Position numbers and translations under genes: made by a program. A stretch of DNA of 45,449 nt, from IMG/VR virus record IMGVR_UViG_3300026521_000022, positions 1-45,449 of that record; one strand, written 5' to 3'. The notes beneath the pieces are model-generated. The model was not told where the DNA came from. It saw only the letters and a program-made list of their open reading frames with translations, and did no database searches. Positions 21,660 through 29,140 of this stretch are shown here, one piece after another. How positions within the stretch are numbered: the first letter of the stretch is position 1; each line of letters opens with the position of its first letter. The DNA comes from a virus.

Positions 21660-21910
21660 TGCAGCATCTCCGTCAATACTATTAACATTGGTAATACTAC
21701 TGTTGCTAATGCATCTTTATAATCTACAGTATGTTTATCATTGTTTAAATAGTCATATACTTCTTTTATTGTAGCTATAAGAAAGACAGATAGTAATGCG
21801 TTCATATCACTAAGTAACAGGTTCAGGAACAGGAATATCACTGTCCCATAAACCATATGCAATAACTTATCTTTCTGTATTTTAGACATCCCAGCTAATA
21901 ATCTCTCCAT
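21656..21910 (-). CDS. Small membrane protein at the end of the tail module, 84 residues
   Basis: Starts MERLLAGMSKIQKDKLLHMV; at least two hydrophobic segments (GTVIFLFLNLLLS and ALATVVLPMLIVL) flank a charged stretch EVYDYLNNDKHTVDYKD. The start overlaps the tail-spike stop, and the end overlaps the PLA2-like gene by four bases, so the three are probably translated in sequence. It may be a second holin or pinholin-type protein, or a membrane anchor for its neighbour. Confidence 0.65.
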   Translation of the reverse strand: MERLLAGMSKIQKDKLLHMVYGTVIFLFLNLLLSDMNALLSVFLIATIKEVYDYLNNDKHTVDYKDALATVVLPMLIVLTEMLQ

Positions 21911-24036
21911 TATCCAGCACTCACTTTCAATGTACCTTCATCATTCCAGATTGCTCCAGCAATTGATGGGTCTGCTGTTGGAATATCATCAAATACTATT
22001 TGTCCACCATCTGTATTATTTGCAAATAGAACAATCTGTCTTGCTTTAGTTTCATGGTCTTTGTCGTATAGATTAATTCCTGCACCATTGTCTAATGTAT
22101 CTTTAGCTCTGATTTCCAGCATGTTTACATTTCTGTTTAGAACTTTGTTATATGTAGAACCATCCCAATCAAATCCAACATAGCTACCAGCCCTAATGTT
22201 ACCTAACTCTGTAATCTCTAAAACATCTGTATCATCTGTTTTCTTGAATCTAAAGTTCGTAGCAAATAAATGCATATCTGGATTACTTACAACAGAATCG
22301 TTAGCTCCATACAAGTTTATACCAGCACCTTCTTCTAGTGTTTTACCCCAACCACGCAATTGCAACAACTGTCTGTCTTGTGTGTCTATATTATAACTTA
22401 AAGGTTTGAATGAATCACCAGATTCTTTTGTAGCTCTCATGGATAGATATGTGCCTCTGTATTGTGGGTTACCTGCTGATGTTATATGATGCACTAACTC
22501 ACTCTCTTCTGTATCATAATCCCAAGTCTGTATTCTGTAAGCTTCGCCTTCAGGAATAATATTATCAATCTCTAAAGTACTCAATAAAGCTGATGGAGGT
22601 AAGTTTTCACCAATACCTTTATAATCACCATCTCCATGCAATATTAAGTGACACATGTAGTTACCATTTGTATCTCTAGTGTTTAGACCTGATACTAACT
22701 TGTCTCCATAAGTACACATTCCCTCAAGCTCAACTACTGAATAGTTATTCTCATCAATAAAACTTGGAAATAGTTTGTGTTTCTTAACAAATGTTCCAGA
22801 TTCCTCTAGTTCTATAATCATCTTATTAAATGATGGTTGATAGTATCCATACTGTAAAAATAGTCTTCCGTTTGCATACATAAGACCTTGGAAAGCATTG
22901 TATTCTGTTACATCTACAATCTTTAAATCTAAAGATATTTCATTGTAGAAATCAAGATATGTATGTTCTCCACTTCTTAATTTTTCGAAATCAAAGAATC
23001 TTACAATCTTTCTTGGCGTATAGTAAATGTCGCTAAATACTACTACTAGTACTTTTCCGTCTTTTGTTGCATACGGAACTGAGTGATACCACTTAGTATC
23101 CTTGTCATTTGCATCGTATTCAGCCATAACTCTAATTAAAGTATTTGTTCCATTTTCTACATCATATATAGCAATCTCTTTACCTGCATTTGGATATATG
23201 TCTTCCTTTAGAACTCCGCTATAAGTTGTAATATCAGTAGCTGTATCACTGTCAGGAGTACCACCAGAGTTTACTAGAAACAATTTATCATCTTCTATAA
23301 AGTGGCTAAGTTGTTGATGTCCAAACTTATCAATAGATGTTTCTCCAATCTTCACAAGTTCTGAACCATCATCTTTAAATTCAAACTCAAACACTTTTCC
23401 AGATTCATCTGGATGATATGAGTTTATACCAGTACCAATATTCTTTACATTTTTGTATGCATACAACTTGTTATCGTTAATCACAATACCTTGTAAGTTT
23501 CCAGTACCAGCAGTTTGTTCCATATCAAAGCTACATAAGTTTGATGTTCTTCCAAGTTCTAATCTTTCAGTATTGTCTACCACTGGCATGTTTTCAAACG
23601 TTGCTTTACTGTCTACTACGAAGTTACCATTTATAAGTTTGTTTATTACGTAGTTTCCTTCTGATACTACAACTTTATGTTTTGATGCTAGTTCAAATGC
23701 TACAGTATCATCTGTTACACCATCACCTTTTGCATCAAACATCTTAATGTCTAACAATCCACTTAGCTTTAGTTTCCACACACCATTTGCACCAGCTACT
23801 GTATACGGTAGACTTTCATCCTCAGCAACATCTACAAAGCTGTATATACTACCAGTACTTTTAACTAGTACGCTCTGATTATTGAATCCTTTCTTGTTTC
23901 TTAGCTCGTCTAGTGACTCTAATGATAACGGTAGTTTTGATACCTCTAAATCTGCTGAAGATTCTGTATTGCCATCTGTATTTGACAGAGTTATAGTTTT
24001 GCCATTTGCGTTAGCTAGTTCTATTCTAGTCCCCAA
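21910..24036 (-). CDS. Tail spike / receptor-binding protein
   Basis: 708 residues. The N-terminal 90 residues look like a virion-attachment part (LVKSTGSIYSFVDVAE, VAGANGVWKLKL). The pectate-lyase-like opening of spike beta-helices, FDAKGDGVTDDTVAFELA, follows at 100-116. The central 170-500 is strand-rich with repeated Tyr/Asp/Gly blades, possibly a propeller. The C-terminus has two related blocks (EGAGINLYGANDS and NGAGINLYDKDHE) and ends SIAGAIWNDEGTLKVSAG, a frequent tail-protein ending. It most likely binds or degrades a surface polysaccharide. The enzyme class cannot be told. Confidence 0.8.
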   Translation of the reverse strand: MGTRIELANANGKTITLSNTDGNTESSADLEVSKLPLSLESLDELRNKKGFNNQSVLVKSTGSIYSFVDVAEDESLPYTVAGANGVWKLKLSGLLDIKMFDAKGDGVTDDTVAFELASKHKVVVSEGNYVINKLINGNFVVDSKATFENMPVVDNTERLELGRTSNLCSFDMEQTAGTGNLQGIVINDNKLYAYKNVKNIGTGINSYHPDESGKVFEFEFKDDGSELVKIGETSIDKFGHQQLSHFIEDDKLFLVNSGGTPDSDTATDITTYSGVLKEDIYPNAGKEIAIYDVENGTNTLIRVMAEYDANDKDTKWYHSVPYATKDGKVLVVVFSDIYYTPRKIVRFFDFEKLRSGEHTYLDFYNEISLDLKIVDVTEYNAFQGLMYANGRLFLQYGYYQPSFNKMIIELEESGTFVKKHKLFPSFIDENNYSVVELEGMCTYGDKLVSGLNTRDTNGNYMCHLILHGDGDYKGIGENLPPSALLSTLEIDNIIPEGEAYRIQTWDYDTEESELVHHITSAGNPQYRGTYLSMRATKESGDSFKPLSYNIDTQDRQLLQLRGWGKTLEEGAGINLYGANDSVVSNPDMHLFATNFRFKKTDDTDVLEITELGNIRAGSYVGFDWDGSTYNKVLNRNVNMLEIRAKDTLDNGAGINLYDKDHETKARQIVLFANNTDGGQIVFDDIPTADPSIAGAIWNDEGTLKVSAG

Positions 24037-24046
24037 TATTTCTCCT

Positions 24047-24622
24047 TTATTTTACTTCCATTTCAAAATACACAAAGTCAAGAATGTCCAATAATGACTC
24101 AGCAATTTCTTTTGCTTCATCAATACTCAGTTCGACTCTATTCTTCTCTATATCTTTCCATAGTATATTTTCTCTACCTAATGTCATAACGGTATTTAGT
24201 TTTGTCATAAACATCATAGCCCAATATTCATTTAACCAGAATGTCCCAAAGCTGAAGCTAAAAACTTTTCCACTATCTAATAGTTCTTGTCTCTGTGTTC
24301 TTCTCAGTTCGTTTCTTGCATCAATCAATAGTTTATTGTTCTCTACAAGTTCTGATAACTCATTTTCACTAGGTTCTTTATATACGTGAACCTTCTCTTT
24401 AACTTCTGGCTCTAATTCAGTTGCTTCTTTCACTACAACTTCTTTCTCTAGCCACTCTTTAAAGCTTTCTTCTCGTCCCTCTGACTCATATTCTTTCTGT
24501 TTAGTATCTGTCCATTTGTCTTTGTCAAGCTTTAAATACATTGCCTTCAGGAGCTTTACAGCTCCATTAAGGTTTCCTAATTCTTTCCCTCTCTTGATTG
24601 CTAGTTTAATATCGTCTAACAC
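24047..24622 (-). CDS. Tail fibre-associated protein, DUF4376-like
   Basis: 191 residues. Helical, Lys/Glu-rich N-terminal half, then RNELRRTQRQELLDSGKVFS, FTFGTFWLNEYW-type strands and an ILWKDIEKNRVELSIDEA helix. The latter half resembles DUF4376, commonly found in phage tail-fibre assembly or hinge proteins. It lies between the tail fibre and the tail spike genes, which fits a chaperone or connector. Family match is by eye. Confidence 0.5.
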   Translation of the reverse strand: MLDDIKLAIKRGKELGNLNGAVKLLKAMYLKLDKDKWTDTKQKEYESEGREESFKEWLEKEVVVKEATELEPEVKEKVHVYKEPSENELSELVENNKLLIDARNELRRTQRQELLDSGKVFSFSFGTFWLNEYWAMMFMTKLNTVMTLGRENILWKDIEKNRVELSIDEAKEIAESLLDILDFVYFEMEVK

Positions 24623-24631
24623 TCTGCCTCC

Positions 24632-27529
24632 TTATACGTAAAACCCAGTTCTTTTAATACCGAAATATGTTCTTACAGTATTTCCATTTAAGTCTAACTT
24701 TGTTCCATTTGTTAATTGTGAGAACTTTCCATTATCACCAAAACCATTTCCTGACCATATCTGCCAATCAACACATTCAGCACCAGTATTCTCATTTACT
24801 AGTCTTCCATCCGATGTAAACGTAACACCAAGTGGTCCACCAGTTATTCCGTCTTCATAAGTGATTACCATGTTGTCTGCATCACTTCTATTGAATGTTT
24901 GACCATTACCAATGTATTTTAGAATCATTCCTGCAAACTTATATAACGCTCCATCTTTTGAGTCAGCTTCATTCTCAAAGAAGAACTCATAGTTCTCTCC
25001 TCTAATCACTGTTATATCTTCATCTGCATCTGCATCAAATGTTATGTTTGTGTTATTTCCATCATAGTCGTTAATAAGCTCTTCTCCATATAGTCCTATA
25101 AGTAACTCACTGTTGTTGTCTATACATAGTGTTGTAAACGCTTTAGAAGCTTGCGAACTACTGTTGTCTATGTTTAATGTTGAGTGAGATGGATTAGAAA
25201 ATTTACCTAATTTTACCCAATATACAGTATTACCAAATGATGCATAATTTTTAGCATCTAAATCAAAAAACTCACCAGCAATTCTTTGATATATGTTACC
25301 TGTAAAGTCTGAATTCACATTAGACAAATCAACGTAAATCAGTGAGCCATTATCTCCATCAAAAGCCCCTGTCTTAGAAGCTATACAATCAACTTTAAAT
25401 GTATTATTAATTTTGAGACTTTTGCCCTCAAACCCATTACTACCATTACCTACACTTACTTTGCCTGTAACTGCATTAACAATACCACCACCTTGGTACC
25501 AAGAATGACTGTTAGAGGCTAATACTTTATCACTTACCATTAAGACTTGCTTATGGTCTGTTTGTGATGTTGGTGATGGTAGTGATACATATGATGCAAC
25601 ATACAGTCTATTTGGAATATCTGTTGAATAAGTGCTATTTGAAACTGCATTAAATCTTGATTTCAATGTACCACTATCTACCCAATTGAATAAGTTGTTG
25701 TCTGATGAAAGATATAAGCTAAAATTTTCTTTATGTTTCTTCGAACTAATTCTATATTTAAGTGTATTGTCTGGAATATAACTAGTTCCATCTTGACCTA
25801 CCAACAAAGCATTAAAAGGCAAGCTTAACCCACTATCTAATCTATCGTACCAACTATTAGGATAACGTCCAACAACATACTTATATTTAGCTGTATCACT
25901 AAAGTCCTCAGCAGTCATGTCTACATTATCTCTATTATCAGTATCTAAATATACATACATTTTGTTTTCGCTTACATTCCAGCATAAAGCACCTTGTCTA
26001 AGCAAAGTACCACTATCAGTTGAGTCAGAATGCAGTTCGGTTGTACTATCTCCAATTACATATTTAGCTGGATTTCCTATAATATCTAATGTTAATGCTT
26101 TACCTTGTTGTAGCAATTGATTATGTTTAACTATTATACCGTCATCTAAATAATCCAATTGAGTTTTATAAGGAACTAATGGAAGCATTGTTGTAACTAC
26201 ACCACACTCCTCACTCATCTCATCAACATCAACAAGTTTATTAGTTTCATCTTCTAGTAAATCTTTCTTGTTAGGTTTGATAGCTAAAGTGTTTCTAAAT
26301 ACTAATCCACCAAGTCCTTCGAAATAAATTTTATCTTCTAGCCTACCATAAGGTCTTCCACTTGTTGTGCTCGTATCTGCATTTAATGTTTCGTATGTGT
26401 TAGCGTTTTCAACTTCATACCAAAACTTATCATCACTATTCTTGCGTGTTCCAAATGGATTGTGTGCAACATCATACATCTTTGCATTTAATCTGCTAAC
26501 TAAACTAATGCCAGCAATTTCACCAGTGTAGTTTAAAATAGTACCGTCAGTATCTTTACATTCTAAATTACTTACAGTAAATAATCCTTTCCCTACTTTT
26601 GTCCAACCATAAGCATCAGCAACATCATCTACACTAAATCCAGCATCAAAGTTACGATAACCTTTAATTGTCTTATACTTACCATCTTCTCCTACAAAGA
26701 TTACATCTTGTCTTGAAACAAAATTAATCTTAGTGAACTTTGTAATATCTGTAACTAAATCACCTGCTATCGTTTGTGTAGTTGCTTGGTACGTTGTGTC
26801 ACTTGAAGTCCTTACTGATAGATTTTTTATCACCATATTTGCATCTGAATCGTTATCCATTATAAAAGTCAATCTCGATTCACTATCTATTGGTCTCACG
26901 ATGTGTGTTTGTTGTCCAGTAGAAATTATCTCGTCGTATAAATCACCATCAGTGTAATCTCCAGAGTTTTCATCAAATCTTACCTTAACTGGAGATGCTG
27001 TTGTTGATACTAAATCAAACGATACTATCAAAAAGTCTCCTGCAGATGCTGTAACTACATAAGACACGTATCCATATTCATCACCGTTGTTCGTTACTGT
27101 TAGTTCGCCAGTCTCAGAATCATATACAGGTGTGTTATCTCCATGGTATGTATAATTGTCTATCTGTACTAACTCGTCTCCATCACCACAATGGATAATA
27201 TCTCCAGCTTTATGGTTTTGTTGTGTCTCTATTGTACTTTCCAGAAGTTCGTCATCAGCTCCAGAAAAAGGTGCTTCATAAAAGCTAATTAGCTCACTTG
27301 GAAGCCTGTCTACAAGTCCTTTTGTAAATCTAATACTATCTCCACCGTTATCCACTAACGTATTTGATGTTGTTAATTCAGTAAAACGTTCTGATTTTTC
27401 CAATTGTTTTGTATATCCAAAACCACTATAAATTGTATCAAACGTTACATTGTTTATGTTTTCTACGTCTTTCTTATACACTGGATAATTAAAGTTTACA
27501 CTATTGCTACTAATTCTACTTATTGCCAT
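24632..27529 (-). CDS. Large tail fibre/appendage protein
   Basis: 965 residues, acidic and strand-rich, typical of tail proteins. The N-terminus MAISRISSNSVNFNYPVYKK may attach to the tail. Residues about 115-245 look like a jelly-roll carbohydrate-binding module (TVTNNGDEYGYVSYVVTA through MVIKNLSVRTSS). The rest alternates short strands and Asp/Asn/Ser loops, ending with KLDLNGNTVRTYFGIKRTGF. No enzymatic motif recognised. It precedes the tail spike gene and follows two small genes, the first of which overlaps the lysis genes. Confidence 0.7.
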   Translation of the reverse strand: MAISRISSNSVNFNYPVYKKDVENINNVTFDTIYSGFGYTKQLEKSERFTELTTSNTLVDNGGDSIRFTKGLVDRLPSELISFYEAPFSGADDELLESTIETQQNHKAGDIIHCGDGDELVQIDNYTYHGDNTPVYDSETGELTVTNNGDEYGYVSYVVTASAGDFLIVSFDLVSTTASPVKVRFDENSGDYTDGDLYDEIISTGQQTHIVRPIDSESRLTFIMDNDSDANMVIKNLSVRTSSDTTYQATTQTIAGDLVTDITKFTKINFVSRQDVIFVGEDGKYKTIKGYRNFDAGFSVDDVADAYGWTKVGKGLFTVSNLECKDTDGTILNYTGEIAGISLVSRLNAKMYDVAHNPFGTRKNSDDKFWYEVENANTYETLNADTSTTSGRPYGRLEDKIYFEGLGGLVFRNTLAIKPNKKDLLEDETNKLVDVDEMSEECGVVTTMLPLVPYKTQLDYLDDGIIVKHNQLLQQGKALTLDIIGNPAKYVIGDSTTELHSDSTDSGTLLRQGALCWNVSENKMYVYLDTDNRDNVDMTAEDFSDTAKYKYVVGRYPNSWYDRLDSGLSLPFNALLVGQDGTSYIPDNTLKYRISSKKHKENFSLYLSSDNNLFNWVDSGTLKSRFNAVSNSTYSTDIPNRLYVASYVSLPSPTSQTDHKQVLMVSDKVLASNSHSWYQGGGIVNAVTGKVSVGNGSNGFEGKSLKINNTFKVDCIASKTGAFDGDNGSLIYVDLSNVNSDFTGNIYQRIAGEFFDLDAKNYASFGNTVYWVKLGKFSNPSHSTLNIDNSSSQASKAFTTLCIDNNSELLIGLYGEELINDYDGNNTNITFDADADEDITVIRGENYEFFFENEADSKDGALYKFAGMILKYIGNGQTFNRSDADNMVITYEDGITGGPLGVTFTSDGRLVNENTGAECVDWQIWSGNGFGDNGKFSQLTNGTKLDLNGNTVRTYFGIKRTGFYV

Positions 27530-27771
27530 TATGATGCTCCTACTACTGTTGGAATACTTGTTCTAGCAAATGATACTTTCGTCTCATCTGAGAACAGAAT
27601 AGAACCTCCTACTTCTACAAACCATCTTCTTGTATCATTCTCTACTATTGACAGTCTAAAATTACTTTGGTTCTGTAAAGTATTTACATTCTCTAATGTG
27701 TAGTCATCAGTGTCAGTATCCATGTCATAAAACTCTCTAACATCCGTTTTTACATCTATTGTTGTTGCCAT
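27529..27771 (-). CDS. Small virion-associated protein, 80 residues
   Basis: MATTIDVKTDVREFYDMDTD then strand-rich RLSIVENDTRRWFVEVGG and FARTSIPTVVGAS. The stop shares a base with the start of the large tail protein. Probably a tail or neck component by position; no family recognised. Confidence 0.6.
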   Translation of the reverse strand: MATTIDVKTDVREFYDMDTDTDDYTLENVNTLQNQSNFRLSIVENDTRRWFVEVGGSILFSDETKVSFARTSIPTVVGAS

Positions 27772-27791
27772 TTTTCCTCCATATTATTGCA

Positions 27792-28034
27792 TTACAGTAT
27801 CTTATATACTGTGTCATTTTCTAGCTTGATAGAAGAGTTGTTGTCAAGCTTTATACTATCTATTGTAAAGCCATTTGTTCCTTCTTCTATTACTATATCT
27901 TTTCTGCTTATTCTATTGTTTGTAAACCTAACTGCCTCATAAATCATATCTGACACAAAGCTCATTAGGTAGTTAAGCATCCTTGTTCTTTTTTCGTTGT
28001 TGTCAGTTGTTGAGAAATAAAAATCTTTACTCAT
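27792..28034 (-). CDS. Hypothetical protein, 80 residues
   Basis: Helical first half (RTRMLNYLMSFVSDMIYEAV), strand-like second half (VIEEGTNGFTIDSIKLDNNS). Start overlaps the upstream gene, AGAAG just before the ATG. Position suggests a tail or neck role; unknown. Confidence 0.6.
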   Translation of the reverse strand: MSKDFYFSTTDNNEKRTRMLNYLMSFVSDMIYEAVRFTNNRISRKDIVIEEGTNGFTIDSIKLDNNSSIKLENDTVYKIL

Positions 28035-28215
28035 CTTCTATTGCATTCCTTTTCATAAACCTAGAAAACTCGTCTAGGCTACTTGCTGATGTATTGTCTT
28101 CATTGTATACTCTCCTTGGTTTTGGTTTCATAAAATTCTTGTTTACAATTATATCTTCACCAAATACAGTTCTGTCATATTGAATTGTACTTAGTTTAGA
28201 TTCTCTCCTAGCCAT
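28027..28215 (-). CDS. Hypothetical basic protein, 62 residues
   Basis: I take ATG 28215 (MARRESKLSTIQYDRTVFGE), which overlaps the endolysin stop by eight bases and has GGAAGG upstream. Basic middle (FMKPKPRRVYNE) and acidic end. No family recognised. Confidence 0.58.
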   Translation of the reverse strand: MARRESKLSTIQYDRTVFGEDIIVNKNFMKPKPRRVYNEDNTSASSLDEFSRFMKRNAIEDE

Positions 28216-28567
28216 TCCATCTTGCCTTCCAGTTTCTAACGTCAATATGGGTAAAGTTTTTGTATCTTCCTATACCATATCTTGTCTCGTGTTCTTCCTC
28301 AATATAGTCTGCAACTTTGCTTGGTTCCATTCCTTTTACTACTATATCAGCAGCAGTACCTAACAAATGCTGTGAAGCTAAAGCTCCTCCAATTTCTGCA
28401 TTATGAACTTTGCATCTAGTGCTTGAATTAATAATTACTGGAACACCAAAATGTTCTCTAACATCATCTAACACATCAAGCAACTCCTGATTATGTATAT
28501 ACTCTCCACAACCACACTTACATTCTAGTTCTTTCCTTTTGAACCACTTACTTACTTTTCCATCCAT
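28208..28567 (-). CDS. Endolysin, M15 peptidase family
   Basis: 119 residues of the peptidase M15 (D-Ala-D-Ala carboxypeptidase/endopeptidase) type. Zinc ligands are visible: His67 in ASQHLLG, Asp74 in TAADIV and His107 in FTHIDV, with the preceding SSTRCKVHN loop. Expected to cut the peptide cross-links of peptidoglycan. No signal peptide; release depends on the holin encoded just upstream (20-base overlap). The N-terminal ECKCGCGEY Cys cluster is also usual in this family. Confidence 0.92.
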   Translation of the reverse strand: MDGKVSKWFKRKELECKCGCGEYIHNQELLDVLDDVREHFGVPVIINSSTRCKVHNAEIGGALASQHLLGTAADIVVKGMEPSKVADYIEEEHETRYGIGRYKNFTHIDVRNWKARWNG

Positions 28568-28904
28568 TTAATATACCTCCTGTAAAATATAAACTAACTA
28601 CTGACAAGAATGCCCATCCAGTATTCTTTATCACTTCCAAGTTACTGAAATCCATTGCTACGTTACCGTACAGTTCTTTATTTGGGCCATACTGACCATA
28701 GATAAACATCACTGTTGTTAGTAATAATATAAACATAAACGAGAAACCTATCATTACTGCCAAGAATCTTTGTATTAACTTGAAAGGCTCATAAGCTTTC
28801 AGTAACTCTTTATGATAATCAAGTCGTTCCTCATCTGTTAATACAACTTTATCCAATCCATCAACTACAGATTCTTTATCAAATATAGTTTTAAATATAC
28901 CCAT
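28548..28904 (-). CDS. Holin candidate (3TM-type)
   Basis: 118 residues. LTDEERLDYHKELLKAYEPF then LIQRFLAVMIGFSFMFILLL as a first long hydrophobic segment, and WAFLSVVSLYFTGGILNGW as another near the C-terminus. The pattern resembles holins of the Holin_3TMs (GTA-type) family. Placed directly upstream of the endolysin and downstream of an XhlA-like gene, it forms a complete lysis cassette. Confidence 0.72.
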   Translation of the reverse strand: MGIFKTIFDKESVVDGLDKVVLTDEERLDYHKELLKAYEPFKLIQRFLAVMIGFSFMFILLLTTVMFIYGQYGPNKELYGNVAMDFSNLEVIKNTGWAFLSVVSLYFTGGILNGWKSK

Positions 28905-29140
28905 TATACTCCTTTAAACTTGTATACAATTATCGAAGCAATAGCTCCAAATAGTATACCTGTGAATCTTTTGTACCAAGACAGAGTTGTTTGTATTTCT
29001 GTTATCTCTTTATTACAAGTATGTATTTCTTGGTACAGTTTTCTAATCTTCTCTCTATCATTTTCCCTGAATCTCTGAAAGTCACCAATTAGAATATCTA
29101 ATTTTGTTTCAACCACTTCTACAGAGTGTTCACTCATCAC
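28904..29140 (-). CDS. XhlA-like lysis accessory protein
   Basis: 78 residues: a coiled-coil N-terminal part (KLDILIGDFQRFRENDREKI, KEITEIQTTLSWYKR) and one C-terminal membrane helix (FTGILFGAIASIIVYKF), the layout of haemolysin XhlA proteins that work with holin and endolysin. It overlaps the end of the internal virion protein gene and shares a base with the holin start. Confidence 0.65.
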   Translation of the reverse strand: MMSEHSVEVVETKLDILIGDFQRFRENDREKIRKLYQEIHTCNKEITEIQTTLSWYKRFTGILFGAIASIIVYKFKGV

